Of a DNA stretch of 64,000 bases, positions 1 through 9,256 are shown one piece after another. The translations under genes were made by a program, and so were the position numbers. The notes beneath the pieces were generated by a model. That model was not told where the DNA came from. It did no database searches and was given only the letters and a program-made list of their open reading frames with translations. The first letter of the stretch is position 1. Each line of letters opens with the position of its first letter. Origin of the DNA: Muribaculaceae bacterium (GTDB lineage: Bacteria; Bacteroidota; Bacteroidia; Bacteroidales; Muribaculaceae); assembly GCA_009775265.1 (NCBI GenBank), contig VSPG01000007.1, forward strand, positions 1 through 64,000, given 5' to 3'.

Positions 1-70
1 TCCTTCGCCGCAGGAATAAATCCATCTGAAAAATTTCGGCCCTGTCATTAACAAGCATTATTAAACAACC

Positions 71-94
71 TCTTATTCAAACCTCGGAATAAGG
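71..94 (-). terminator. hairpin downstream of the OmpH-like gene
   Basis: A 7-bp inverted repeat (CTTATTC at 72-78, GAATAAG at 87-93) lies just past the stop codon of the OmpH-like gene. On the minus strand it is followed by a T-rich stretch, so it probably ends that transcript. The remaining bases 1-70 show no gene. Confidence 0.45.
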
Positions 95-95
95 C

Positions 96-707
96 TTATT
101 CGGCAGTTTCAGGAGCCTTGTAGCGGGCATTAAGTCCGGCGATTACCTCCTGAGTGATGTCAAGGGCGGGATTGAACAGCACGCCGCTCTCACGGAGCAG
201 AATAGCATCGTAGCCATGCTTTGCATTATAATCGCGCAGGAAACTGTCAAGGCTGTCCTGAAGCACCTTATGGCGTTCGGCCATTTTTTCGCTGATGCTG
301 TTCTGGCGGGCACCGAGCACATTGGCGGCCTCGCTCTGCTTTTTGTTGAAATTGTTCACATCGGCGTCAAAAGACTCCTGGCTGAGATAGCCGTTGCTGT
401 TGCGCTTCTGCTCTATGCTGCTTCCGAGACGCTGAAGCTCGTTCTGCTTCTGACGCTCGAGGTTCTGATAGTCGAGCATGAGTTTCTGACCCTCTTTGCT
501 CACTTCCTGAGCCAACTTATAGTTGTTGAACACGGTGTCGAGATTCAGGTAGCGGATGTTGCATGCAGATGCCGCTGCTTTTTCCGCTGCGGAGGCTTCA
601 GGAGCTGCCGCTGCGTCTTCAGACTTGTCTCCGGCCTGTGAGCAGGCTGTAGCCCCGATAGCGAGCGCTACAGCAAAAAGGCGTACTGCGATAGCTAATT
701 TTTTCAT
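96..707 (-). CDS. OmpH/Skp-family periplasmic chaperone-like lipoprotein
   Basis: This 203-residue protein has a signal peptide ending in a lipobox-like ATACS (Cys at about 22), so it is probably a periplasm-facing lipoprotein. An acidic/Ala-rich linker follows. The rest matches the OmpH/Skp fold: an IRYLNLDTVF strand, a long coiled coil rich in Lys, Gln and Glu (about residues 60-150), and a closing YDAILLRESGVLFNPALDIT segment typical of the family. Skp-like proteins hold outer-membrane proteins during transit, and Bacteroidales carry several paralogues. It lies 24 bases downstream of a small membrane-protein gene on the same strand and probably shares its promoter. Lipidation is unusual for Skp and suggests tethering; the specific client is unknown. 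Confidence 0.85.
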   Translation of the reverse strand: MKKLAIAVRLFAVALAIGATACSQAGDKSEDAAAAPEASAAEKAAASACNIRYLNLDTVFNNYKLAQEVSKEGQKLMLDYQNLERQKQNELQRLGSSIEQKRNSNGYLSQESFDADVNNFNKKQSEAANVLGARQNSISEKMAERHKVLQDSLDSFLRDYNAKHGYDAILLRESGVLFNPALDITQEVIAGLNARYKAPETAE

Positions 708-731
708 TTAGCTGTTGTGGTTTTGAATGGT

Positions 732-917
732 TTATTTTTTTGTTTGTTTTATATCGTTGTCATTTGCCGAGGCACAGGTGATGCCGCGGCGGCGTAAAGC
801 CGGAGAAGAGTGCACATGCCCCGACGGAAAACTCGCACCCCGGACGAAGAACACTTTTACGCCCAATAGGAGCACGCACAGGGCCACAATGATTATGCAG
901 AGAAAAAACACTTTCAT
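732..917 (-). CDS. small conserved membrane protein, function unknown
   Basis: The product has 61 residues: an N-terminal hydrophobic helix (about residues 2-27) followed by a short soluble tail, FPSGHVHSSPALRRRGI, with one Cys. From memory, this layout (helix, then FPSxHVxxxxALxxxGI) recurs in small proteins of many Bacteroidales, so I treat it as a real gene rather than a shadow frame. A perfect -7 element lies 25 bases upstream, which supports expression. It is the first gene of a probable two-gene unit with the OmpH-like lipoprotein. No function is known to me. Confidence 0.65.
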   Translation of the reverse strand: MKVFFLCIIIVALCVLLLGVKVFFVRGASFPSGHVHSSPALRRRGITCASANDNDIKQTKK

Positions 918-941
918 CGGCTAATTCGCGCTTTTGATGTG

Positions 942-949
942 CAAATATA
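942..949 (-). promoter_or_regulatory. -7 element (TATATTTG)
   Basis: On the minus strand this reads TATATTTG, a full match to the Bacteroidetes -7 consensus TAnnTTTG. It sits 25 bases before the small membrane-protein gene, giving a leader of roughly 18 bases. No clear -33 TTTG is present at the usual distance. Confidence 0.5.
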
Positions 950-1099
950 GGAAAGGAATGTGAAATAATCGCCATCTATGAATTTTTTTTTGTAATTTAG
1001 AGCGCCAAAAAAAAGCATTTTAACATTATTTTCCAAACCGCTTCCTCTCTCCAAAGCGTTTTGCACAGAATTCAACCCCAACATAAACTGTCACCGACT

Positions 1100-2563
1100 A
1101 TGACTATCAAAGACCTCAAACCGGCTGCCGTGTTCGCCATCTTCGACGAAATCACAAAAGTGCCGCGTCCCTCCAAAAAAGAGGGAAAAATACGCCAATA
1201 TCTCCTCGACTTCGCCGAAAAGCACAACCTCGCTGTAAAGACCGACGCCGTGGGCAACGTGGTGATGAGCCTGCCTGCCACTCCCGGACATGAGGACGCC
1301 CCCACCGTAATCCTGCAGGCGCACATGGACATGGTGTGCGAAAGCAACGACAAGAACTTCGATTTCGAGAACAGCCCCATCACCACCGTAGTTGACGGCG
1401 AATGGCTGCGCGCAGAAGGCACCACCCTCGGAGCCGACAACGGCATAGGAATGGCTGCAGCACTTGCCGCTCTCACCGACAAGGAGCTCGTGCACGGACC
1501 GCTCGAAGCCCTTTTCACCGTAGATGAGGAAACCGGCCTCACAGGAGCCAACAACCTCGGCGAAGGCATGATTTCAGGCAGCATTCTGCTCAACCTCGAC
1601 AGCGAGGACGACGCCGAAATCTTCGTTGGCTGCGCCGGCGGAGTCGACACCACATGCACATTCCGCTACGAACGCATGATGGCCCCTACGGATTTCTTCT
1701 ATTTCAAAGTCGAAATCAGCAAAGGACTCGGCGGACACAGCGGCGGCGACATACACCTCGGACGCGCCAACGCCAACCGACTGCTCGCCCGCTTCCTCTA
1801 CACGCTGCTGAGCGGAAAACACGAACTCGCACTGGCCGAAATCGACGGCGGCAACCTGCGCAATGCAATCCCGCGTGCGGCGCATGCCATAGTGGGCGTG
1901 CATGCGGCAAGCAAAGAAAGCGTGCGCGTGGCATTCAACGAATTCGTGGCTGAAGTCAAAGCCGAATTCGACGGCATCGAACCCACTCTCGCACTTGAAC
2001 TCTCCAGCATAGAACGTCCGGAATACTGCGTTGACACCGAAACTACCACACGCCTTGTGGAATCGCTCTACGCAGCACCGCACGGAGTCATAAGCATGAG
2101 CCGCGACCTCGAAGGCCTCGTGGAAACATCCACCAACCTCGCCTCCGTGAAAATGCAGCCCGACAGCACCATCCTCGTCACCACCTCGCAGCGCTCCAGC
2201 GTGGAATCACGCAAATGGGACATAGCACGCCGCGTGGAAGCTCTGTTCACACTCGCCGGCGCCACCGTGACCCACGGCGACGGCTATCCCGGATGGGCAC
2301 CCAACATGAACTCCCCCATCATGCGCCTTTCGGCCGACGCTTATGAAGAACTTTACGGAATCCGTCCTGCCATAAAAGCCATACATGCCGGCCTCGAATG
2401 CGGTCTGTTCCTGGAAAAATACCCGCATCTCGACATGGTGTCGTTCGGCCCCACGCTGCAGGGCGTGCACTCTCCTTCGGAACGCATGTACATCCCCGCA
2501 GTAGAGCGTTTCTGGGGACAGCTCACCCGTACACTCGAAAAAGTGGCCGAACTTAAGAAATAA
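1100..2563 (+). CDS. pepD: aminoacyl-histidine dipeptidase (M20 family)
   Basis: PepD is a cytosolic metallo-dipeptidase that cleaves Xaa-His and other dipeptides. The 487-residue product has the usual family length. Visible M20 metal-site motifs are QAHMDM (about residues 73-78), GADNGIGMA, DEETGLTG with the catalytic Glu pair, LNLDSEDDAE and, near the C-terminus, IHAGLECGLF. I choose the ATG at 1100 (MTIKDLKPAAVF) because the upstream in-frame start is a TTG and adds 13 residues without family resemblance. No signal peptide is present. The next gene begins 3 bases after the stop, so the two are probably co-transcribed. Confidence 0.93.
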   Translation: MTIKDLKPAAVFAIFDEITKVPRPSKKEGKIRQYLLDFAEKHNLAVKTDAVGNVVMSLPATPGHEDAPTVILQAHMDMVCESNDKNFDFENSPITTVVDGEWLRAEGTTLGADNGIGMAAALAALTDKELVHGPLEALFTVDEETGLTGANNLGEGMISGSILLNLDSEDDAEIFVGCAGGVDTTCTFRYERMMAPTDFFYFKVEISKGLGGHSGGDIHLGRANANRLLARFLYTLLSGKHELALAEIDGGNLRNAIPRAAHAIVGVHAASKESVRVAFNEFVAEVKAEFDGIEPTLALELSSIERPEYCVDTETTTRLVESLYAAPHGVISMSRDLEGLVETSTNLASVKMQPDSTILVTTSQRSSVESRKWDIARRVEALFTLAGATVTHGDGYPGWAPNMNSPIMRLSADAYEELYGIRPAIKAIHAGLECGLFLEKYPHLDMVSFGPTLQGVHSPSERMYIPAVERFWGQLTRTLEKVAELKK

Positions 2564-2566
2564 CGT

Positions 2567-3343
2567 GTGAACCGCACGCTCATCGACATAGCCGTTGCCA
2601 TGGCCGCAGGACTGCTCTTGCAGTCCTGCGGTTCGGCACGCGCTTCCGAACCGCACTTTTTCGCCCCCGACCCCATCGGCCAAAACTTCGTGGTGGTGGA
2701 CGGCGACACCATACAGGTCTGCCTGCTTCCTTCCGACGAAAGCCTGCGGCGAGGACGCCTTACCGAACGCGATTTTGAGGAAGTGGCCGCAGAACTCGGA
2801 GTGGAAGTGGCCGCAATAAAGGCCGTCACAGAAATCGAGGCGGGGCCGTCGCACAACGGATTCTGGAGCGAAGGCAAGCCAATCATCAATTTCGACCTCA
2901 ACGTCTACCGCACCCGGGCGGCAAAACGCAAAATCAACCTGAAAAAATACGCAAAGTCGCACTCTGTGATTTTCAACCGCCCCAACACCGCCCGATACGG
3001 CTCGCAACAGGCCGCCCAGCAGGCACGCCTCGATGCCGCAATGAAAATCGACAGCATATCTGCCATAGAAGGCACATTCTGGGGGATGTTTCAAATCGGG
3101 GGCTTCAACTACCAGCGATGCGGCACAAAATCCCACGCCGACTTTGTGCACCGGATGAGCCGCTCCGAACGCGACCAGCTGGAACTTTTCGCGCGCTTCA
3201 TACGCAACGCCGGCCTGCTTCCCGCATTACAGAAAAAAGACTGGCGCACTTTCGCACGAGGCTACAACGGCCCGAGATATGCCGCACGCGCCTACCACAC
3301 ACGCCTTGCCAAAAGCTACGCCAAATTCAAAAAGAAAAAATAA
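2567..3343 (+). CDS. N-acetylmuramidase-domain lipoprotein
   Basis: The 258-residue product starts at GTG, has a signal sequence with lipobox LLQSC (Cys about 21), and continues with a domain resembling the phage-type N-acetylmuramidase fold (PF11860). The key features are AIKAVTEIEAG with the likely catalytic Glu, the following GFWSEGKPIINFDLNVYR block, and WGMFQIGGFNYQRCG, where a glycan-binding groove usually lies. The C-terminal part, with the FARGYNGP motif, fits this family. It probably cuts or remodels peptidoglycan from the periplasmic face of a membrane. The gene begins only 3 bases after pepD. Phage endolysins share this domain, but the lipid anchor and lack of phage neighbours favour a housekeeping role. 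Confidence 0.75.
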   Translation: MNRTLIDIAVAMAAGLLLQSCGSARASEPHFFAPDPIGQNFVVVDGDTIQVCLLPSDESLRRGRLTERDFEEVAAELGVEVAAIKAVTEIEAGPSHNGFWSEGKPIINFDLNVYRTRAAKRKINLKKYAKSHSVIFNRPNTARYGSQQAAQQARLDAAMKIDSISAIEGTFWGMFQIGGFNYQRCGTKSHADFVHRMSRSERDQLELFARFIRNAGLLPALQKKDWRTFARGYNGPRYAARAYHTRLAKSYAKFKKKK

Positions 3344-3540
3344 CAGCAAAGGCACTACACCAAATCATATTACCGTTTGAGACAACTGTATTGGTTGAAT
3401 TAAGAGCAAGCAGGAGGATGTGTCATCATTCATTTTACTTTGGAGATGTGTGAAAATATGTGCCTACAGCCAAATCTCCGGCAAAAGCTACTACACATTC
3501 GGCCTTTCCATAGGTTTAAACATCGGAGGACACTCCTAAG

Positions 3541-4440
3541 CTAAACTCCACTTCCCGCCACAAGCAGGCCGAGGCTCAGAAGAAGCACAAGCAGATCTGC
3601 GGCTTTGGCCCGAACGTGGCTTTCGCGCAGCACCACTACTCCATAGCAGAAACTCACAAGAACACTTCCGCGACGTATCATCGACACCACTGAAATCATG
3701 GCTCCGGGCTGCGACAGAGAATAGAAATAGGCTATGTCAGCAGCAGTCAGGAACAGGGATATGCACGGTATGCTCCACCGCCACGAAAACTTCGATGCGG
3801 CGCCGGCTGCATGCGGCGCAAAACGGCGCATGAGCAAAATAACAGCGCTCATTATCGCACACTGATAAAGCGAATACCACGCCTGCACTTCCAACGGGCG
3901 GTACATGCCCAGCAGATATTTATCATACAGTGCGCTCACGGCTCCCAGCATCGTGGCTCCGACAGCCATCCAAAGCCAGCGCGAGCCACGCAGCGAAAAC
4001 CCCTCGGCAGCCCCTATCCGTGAAATAAGGAAAAGCGAAGCAAAGCCCAAAAGAATGCCTGCCCATTGAAGCGCATTCAACCGCTCGCCGAACACCACGA
4101 GCGCCCCGACAAGCACCAGCACGGGACGAGAGGCATTCACGGGTCCCTGAATGGTGAGCGGCAGATGCTTTATGGCAAAATAGCCAAGAAGCCACGACCC
4201 CAGCACAATAAACGCCTTAAGCAATATACGGAAGTGTCCCGCAAGCGTATCTCCCAAACCCCAATGGCCGGCGGCCACGCACCCTACAATCACGGGCGAC
4301 ATCAGAATCGTGCCGAACAGAGTGTTGAGCATCAGCACAAGCAGCACATTGTTGCCCTTGACTGAAAGCTTTTTGAACACATCATAAAACCCGAGCCCGA
4401 GAGCCGAGCACACGGCAAGTAATATCCACATTTTCGCCAA
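3541..4440 (-). CDS. EamA/DMT-superfamily permease
   Basis: This 299-residue integral membrane protein has about ten hydrophobic helices arranged as two five-helix halves. Conserved glycine and proline positions include the block around LPLTIQGPVNASRPVLVLVGALVVFGERL, which matches the end of the first EamA repeat. The second repeat ends near RRGSVLVSFCYGVVVLRES. The family exports or imports small metabolites such as amino acids or nucleotide derivatives; the substrate cannot be read from sequence. The gene is alone on the minus strand, divergent from the efflux operon, with its own -7 element. Confidence 0.82.
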   Translation of the reverse strand: MAKMWILLAVCSALGLGFYDVFKKLSVKGNNVLLVLMLNTLFGTILMSPVIVGCVAAGHWGLGDTLAGHFRILLKAFIVLGSWLLGYFAIKHLPLTIQGPVNASRPVLVLVGALVVFGERLNALQWAGILLGFASLFLISRIGAAEGFSLRGSRWLWMAVGATMLGAVSALYDKYLLGMYRPLEVQAWYSLYQCAIMSAVILLMRRFAPHAAGAASKFSWRWSIPCISLFLTAADIAYFYSLSQPGAMISVVSMIRRGSVLVSFCYGVVVLRESHVRAKAADLLVLLLSLGLLVAGSGV

Positions 4441-4471
4441 GCTCTTATTAATTAGACAAGTTTTCGCTCTG

Positions 4472-4479
4472 CAAATTTA
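4472..4479 (-). promoter_or_regulatory. -7 element (TAAATTTG) for the EamA permease
   Basis: The minus strand reads TAAATTTG, a full TAnnTTTG match, about 32 bases before the permease start. No convincing -33 TTTG was found. Confidence 0.45.
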
Positions 4480-4556
4480 CGTATTTTCACCTAATTATGT
4501 CTTTTTTAAATCCGCCTATTCCAATTATAACCAATTTATTGGAAATTCAAGCGGTC

Positions 4557-4584
4557 TTTGTATTAATAATTATGAGTAATTTTG
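4557..4584 (+). promoter_or_regulatory. candidate promoter of the RND efflux operon
   Basis: TTTG at 4557-4560 and TAATTTTG at 4577-4584 match the -33 and -7 elements of Bacteroidetes promoters. The 16-base spacer is shorter than the usual 19 or so. The predicted leader to the adaptor gene is about 80 bases. Confidence 0.45.
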
Positions 4585-4673
4585 CAACGTTTTTATGCAC
4601 GCCATGTGCTATATAACATATATTTATTCATTCACTTCCGGTTATTAAAATACATATACACAATAATTATTCT

Positions 4674-5837
4674 ATGAAGGTAAAAATGTTCAAGTCTATG
4701 AGCGTAGGTCTCGCCGCAGCCGGCGCCGCCATAGCTCTCGGTTCGTGCGGCGGAGAACAGCAAGCCCCCGCCAAGCAGGCTCCGCAAGTCGCTGTAATGA
4801 CGGTGCAGACCGGCAGCAGCGACCTCAGCACCTCCTACCCCGCAATCATAAAGGGCAAAACCGATATTGACATCCGTCCGCAGGTGACGGGATTCATCAC
4901 CAAAGTACATGTGGACGAAGGCCAGCACGTGCGCAAAGGCCAGACTCTTTTCACCCTCGACCAAGTTCAGTACCAGGCAGCGGTAGAACAAGCACAGGCC
5001 GCACTCAACTCTGCCGCGACAGCTGTCAACACCGCTGCCATCACAGCATCAAACAAGCGCAAGCTATTCGATAAAAACATAATAAGCGAAACAGAGTGGC
5101 AACTCGCCGCCAACACTCTCGCACAAGCCAAGGCCGCACAGGCGCAGGCGCAGGCCGCTCTCACGACCGCCCGCAAGAATCTGGCCTACACCGTAGTCAC
5201 CGCTCCGAGCGACGGTGTGGTGGGGACCATCCCCAACCGCGAAGGCTCGCTGGCATCGCCATCTTCGGCGCAGCCCCTCACCACAGTCAGTGACAACTCG
5301 CAGGTATATGCCTACTTCTCCCTCAACGAGAAAGACCTGCTCGACCTCACTGACGGCGGCCGCCACAGCGTAGACGCACGCATCGCCGGTATGCCCGCCG
5401 TGCAGCTCCAGCTCGCCGACGGCTCCGTCTACCCCATGGAGGGCAAAGTGAGCACCGTCAGCGGTGTCATCAACAACTCCACCGGAGCAGCAAGCGTGCG
5501 CGCGCTGTTCCCCAACCCGTCGGGCATGCTGCGCAGCGGCAACACCGGCAACGTGATAATTCCCCAGCACAACGACAGCGTGATAGTGATTCCGCAGAAA
5601 GCATCTTTCGAAATCCAGGGTCTGCGCTACGTCTACGTGCTCAACGACAGCAACATGACACAGTCGCGACCCGTGCAGGTGCTTGACATAAGCAACGGCA
5701 AGGATTTCGTAGTGCTCGGCGGACTCACACCCGGCGAACGCATCGTCACGGAAGGCGTAGGCACACTCGTGCGCGACGGCATGCCCGTCACACCCAAGAC
5801 CGCAGAAGCCGCGCAGCAGGCTCCCGTGCAGCAGTAA
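4674..5837 (+). CDS. RND efflux periplasmic adaptor (AcrA/MexA-type membrane fusion lipoprotein)
   Basis: This 387-residue lipoprotein has a lipobox LGSC with Cys25. It has the standard adaptor order: a barrel-sandwich start (DIRPQVTGFITKVHVDEGQHVRKGQTLFTLD), an alpha-helical hairpin of about residues 100-160 rich in Ala and Gln, the second lipoyl half (VVTAPSDGVVGTIPNREGS), then beta-barrel and membrane-proximal domains ending in GGLTPGERIVTEGVGTLVRDG. It bridges the inner-membrane pump and the outer-membrane channel in drug or bile export. It is the first gene of a four-gene run, with the pump 30 bases downstream. I see no adjacent regulator, so specificity and induction are unknown. Confidence 0.92.
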   Translation: MKVKMFKSMSVGLAAAGAAIALGSCGGEQQAPAKQAPQVAVMTVQTGSSDLSTSYPAIIKGKTDIDIRPQVTGFITKVHVDEGQHVRKGQTLFTLDQVQYQAAVEQAQAALNSAATAVNTAAITASNKRKLFDKNIISETEWQLAANTLAQAKAAQAQAQAALTTARKNLAYTVVTAPSDGVVGTIPNREGSLASPSSAQPLTTVSDNSQVYAYFSLNEKDLLDLTDGGRHSVDARIAGMPAVQLQLADGSVYPMEGKVSTVSGVINNSTGAASVRALFPNPSGMLRSGNTGNVIIPQHNDSVIVIPQKASFEIQGLRYVYVLNDSNMTQSRPVQVLDISNGKDFVVLGGLTPGERIVTEGVGTLVRDGMPVTPKTAEAAQQAPVQQ

Positions 5838-5867
5838 ACCACATCTCCACATCAGATTTCGCTTACA

Positions 5868-8800
5868 ATGAAATTAGATACTTTTATTAACAGACCGGTA
5901 CTGTCCACGGTGATTTCGATATTCATCGTGCTGCTCGGTATCATCGGTCTCGCATCGCTGCCCATAACGCAGTTCCCGGACATCGCTCCGCCCACAATAT
6001 CCGTGACCACGACCTATACCGGAGCCAACGCCCAGGCCGTGCTAAACTCCGTGATTTCCCCGCTTGAGGAATCAATCAACGGAGCCGAAGGCATGACCTA
6101 CATGGAATCGACGGCCACCAACACCGGCTCCGCCACCATCAACGTCTACTTCCGCCAGGGCTTCAACCCCGACATGGCGGCCGTCGACGTGCAGAACCGT
6201 GTGGCAAAGGCCGCCAACCTGCTCCCTTCGGAAGTAAACCAGGTGGGTGTGCTCACGCAGAAACGACAGACATCGATGCTCGTGGGCGTATCGCTGGTGG
6301 ACACCACCAACACCTACACCTCGGAGTTCCTCGACAACTACATGAAAATCAACATCATCCCCGAGCTCCAGCGTGTGAGCGGCGTGGGTGACGTGATGAG
6401 TTTCGGTGCCGACTACTCCATGCGCATATGGCTCAAGCCCGACGTGATGGCGCAATACGGCCTCGTGCCCACCGACATCAGCGCGGCTCTTGCCGAGCAG
6501 AACGTGGAAGCCGCTCCCGGCGCGTTCGGCGAGCAGGGCGAGCAGAGCTTCCAGTACACCATGCGCTACCGCGGCCGCAAAGTCACACCCGAGGAGTTCG
6601 GCGAAATCGTGGTGCGCGCAAGCAGCAACGGCGAAGTGCTCCGCCTCAAAGACGTGGCCGAAATCGAACTCGGCCGTGTGACATACGGATTCGCCAACCG
6701 TGGCAATGGCTATCCCGCCACCATGGCCATCGTGTTCCAAAGCCCGGGCTCGAATGCGACACAGATTATCGAAGACTGCCTCCAGGTAGTCGATAAAATC
6801 AAGACCGATCTGCCCAAAGGCCTGACCATGGAAGTGCCGATGAACAACAACGAGTTCCTCTACGCGTCCATCGACAACGTAATCCACACACTCATCGAGG
6901 CCTTCGTGCTCGTGTTCGTCGTGGTGTACATATTCCTTCAGGACTTCCGCTCCACCATCATTCCCGCCATCGCCATCCCCGTGGCGCTCATCGGCACATT
7001 CTTTGTGCTCAAGATTATCGGCTTCTCGCTCAACCTCATCACCCTATCGGCTCTTGTGCTTGCCATCGCCATCGTAGTCGACGACGCGATAGTCGTCGTC
7101 GAGGCCGTGCACGCCAAGCTCGACCAGGGCTACCGCAGCGCACGACGCGCCTCCATCGACGCGATGAACGAAATTGCCGGCGCGCTTATATCCATCACCC
7201 TCGTGATGATGCTCGTGTTCATTCCGGTGTCGTTCATGCCTGGCACAAGCGGCGTGTTCTACCAGCAGTTCGGCATCACAATGGCCGTGGCCATCGGTTT
7301 CTCGGCCGTGAACGCCCTTACGCTCTCCCCCGCCCTGTGCGCGTTGTTCCTCAAGCCACACAACTCCGACAAGCCACTTAAAGAGCGCGTGGGAGAGGCG
7401 GTAAAAGAAGCCGCCGCCACCGTAGGACACAGCTATCGCCGCCGCTTTACACTCAACATACATCCCGCCATCACATCGGTGTTCGTCGTGGCCACCATCC
7501 TGCTGATGATTCTCAAAGCGTTCTCCACGGAGCATCCGCTTATGCTCATGATAGCGATATTCTGCGCCATAGTGAGCCTTATGGGCATATTCAGCCCGCG
7601 CTTCCACGCCGGATTCGAAAAAGGCTACGGAAAACTGCTCGACAAATACCGCGCGATGGTGAAATTCGTGTGCGCTCACAAAGTGACAGCATTCCTAAGC
7701 GTAATCGCCAGCACACTCGTGCTCGTATGGCTCATGGCCATAACACCCACGGCCATGGTGCCCAACGAGGACACGGGCACAGTGTTCGTAATGGTCGACA
7801 TGCCTGCCGGAACGTCGCAGGAACGCACCATCGAGGTGCTCGAGCAGGTCGACAGCCTAATGGCCGGAATCCACGCCATACAGACCCGTGAAATGATTGC
7901 CGGATACAGCTTCCTCGCCGGCCAGGGTGCCACTTACGGCACATTCATCGTGAAGCTGCGAAACTGGAGCGAACGCTCGGCCGAAGAAAGCTCCGACAAC
8001 ATCATCCGCCAGCTCTACGGCCTCACAGGCCAGGCCATCAAGGACGGACGCGTAATGATTTTCGCCCCGCCGATGATTACCGGTTATTCCACCACCAACG
8101 GCTTCGAAATAAAGATGCAGGACAAGACCGGCGGCGACATCAACCAGTTCTTCTCCGTGGTGCAGGGATTCCTCGCACAGCTCAACGCACAGCCCGAAAT
8201 ACAGACAGCCTACACCACCTTCAACCCCACTTTCCCGCAATACATGATAGACATCGACGCGGCAAAGTGCAAGCAGGCAGGCATCAGTCCGTCGTCCATT
8301 CTCAGCACCCTGCAAGGCTACTACGGCGGCATGTACGTGTCAAACTTCAACCGTTTCGGAAAAATCTACCGCGTGATGATGCAGGCAGCGCCTGAAGCGC
8401 GCGTAAGCCCCGAGACGCTCAACCGCATAAAAGTGCGCAGCGGCGCAGAAATGGCTCCGGTGGCCAACTTCGTCAAGCTCACCCGCATCTACGGCCCCGA
8501 CCTTCTCAACCGCTTCAACATGTTCACAAGCATATCCGTGACAGGTCAGCCCTCTCCCGGCTACTCCTCCGGCGACGCCATCGCCGCCATCGAGCGCGTA
8601 GCCGCAGAGACTCTGCCACAGGGCTACGGCTACGAATATGCCGGCATGACACGAGAAGAAGCCGGCAACAGCGGCGGCAACGCCACGGCCATGATTTTCG
8701 GCCTCTGCCTGCTGTTCGTCTACCTGCTGCTTTCCGCCCAGTATGAAAGCTACCTGCTTCCGTTTGCCGTCATATTCTCGATTCCGTTCGGCCTCATGGG

Positions 8801-9245
8801 CGCGTTCATCTTCGCCGACATCTTCAGCATCTCCAACAACATCTATCTGCAGATTGCTCTGATTATGCTCATAGGCCTGCTGGCAAAGAACGCCATCCTC
8901 ATTGTAGAGTTCGCGCTCGAACGCCGCATGACAGGCATGAGCATCGTCAACGCAGCCATAGCCGGCGCCGCAGCCCGTCTGCGACCCATCCTCATGACAT
9001 CGCTCGCCATGGTCATCGGCCTTCTGCCCATGATGTTCGCATCAGGCGTAGGTGCCAACGGCAACCGCGCGCTCGGCACGGGTTCCGTAGGCGGCATGCT
9101 CATAGGCATGGTGCTTCAGGTGCTCGTTGTCCCCGCCCTGTTCGTGGTGTTCCAGAAGATTCAGGAGAAAGCCAAGCCCATCGAATGGCACAACGAAGAA
9201 CGCGGAGGCAACATCGAGAACGAAATCGAACAATACGCCCGCTAA
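5868..9245 (+). CDS. RND efflux pump, AcrB/MexB-like (HAE-1 family), with an extra membrane pair
   Basis: This inner-membrane, proton-driven multidrug exporter has 1125 residues, against roughly 1030-1060 for most family members. The proton-relay pair is visible as VVDDAIVVVE (Asp405/Asp406, TM4), and the TM10 lysine lies in LLAKNAILIVEFA. Porter-domain signatures (PPTISVTTTYTGANAQ, DVQNRVAKA) are intact. The extra length lies between TM6 and TM7: about residues 497-580 hold a charged linker and two hydrophobic stretches (about 534-552 and 556-575) not present in AcrB. The adaptor precedes and the outer-membrane channel follows after 11 bases, so this is a complete tripartite system. Confidence 0.93.
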   Translation: MKLDTFINRPVLSTVISIFIVLLGIIGLASLPITQFPDIAPPTISVTTTYTGANAQAVLNSVISPLEESINGAEGMTYMESTATNTGSATINVYFRQGFNPDMAAVDVQNRVAKAANLLPSEVNQVGVLTQKRQTSMLVGVSLVDTTNTYTSEFLDNYMKINIIPELQRVSGVGDVMSFGADYSMRIWLKPDVMAQYGLVPTDISAALAEQNVEAAPGAFGEQGEQSFQYTMRYRGRKVTPEEFGEIVVRASSNGEVLRLKDVAEIELGRVTYGFANRGNGYPATMAIVFQSPGSNATQIIEDCLQVVDKIKTDLPKGLTMEVPMNNNEFLYASIDNVIHTLIEAFVLVFVVVYIFLQDFRSTIIPAIAIPVALIGTFFVLKIIGFSLNLITLSALVLAIAIVVDDAIVVVEAVHAKLDQGYRSARRASIDAMNEIAGALISITLVMMLVFIPVSFMPGTSGVFYQQFGITMAVAIGFSAVNALTLSPALCALFLKPHNSDKPLKERVGEAVKEAAATVGHSYRRRFTLNIHPAITSVFVVATILLMILKAFSTEHPLMLMIAIFCAIVSLMGIFSPRFHAGFEKGYGKLLDKYRAMVKFVCAHKVTAFLSVIASTLVLVWLMAITPTAMVPNEDTGTVFVMVDMPAGTSQERTIEVLEQVDSLMAGIHAIQTREMIAGYSFLAGQGATYGTFIVKLRNWSERSAEESSDNIIRQLYGLTGQAIKDGRVMIFAPPMITGYSTTNGFEIKMQDKTGGDINQFFSVVQGFLAQLNAQPEIQTAYTTFNPTFPQYMIDIDAAKCKQAGISPSSILSTLQGYYGGMYVSNFNRFGKIYRVMMQAAPEARVSPETLNRIKVRSGAEMAPVANFVKLTRIYGPDLLNRFNMFTSISVTGQPSPGYSSGDAIAAIERVAAETLPQGYGYEYAGMTREEAGNSGGNATAMIFGLCLLFVYLLLSAQYESYLLPFAVIFSIPFGLMGAFIFADIFSISNNIYLQIALIMLIGLLAKNAILIVEFALERRMTGMSIVNAAIAGAAARLRPILMTSLAMVIGLLPMMFASGVGANGNRALGTGSVGGMLIGMVLQVLVVPALFVVFQKIQEKAKPIEWHNEERGGNIENEIEQYAR

Positions 9246-9256
9246 ACACATCCACA

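Noticed and set aside
2567..3343. Muramidase as a prophage endolysin
   Set aside because: It has a lipoprotein signal, is 3 bases from pepD, and no holin or phage structural genes are present.
7070..7110. Inverted repeat around the proton-relay codons of the RND pump
   Set aside because: It results from GTC/GAC codons for the Val/Asp-rich motif and is not a perfect long stem.
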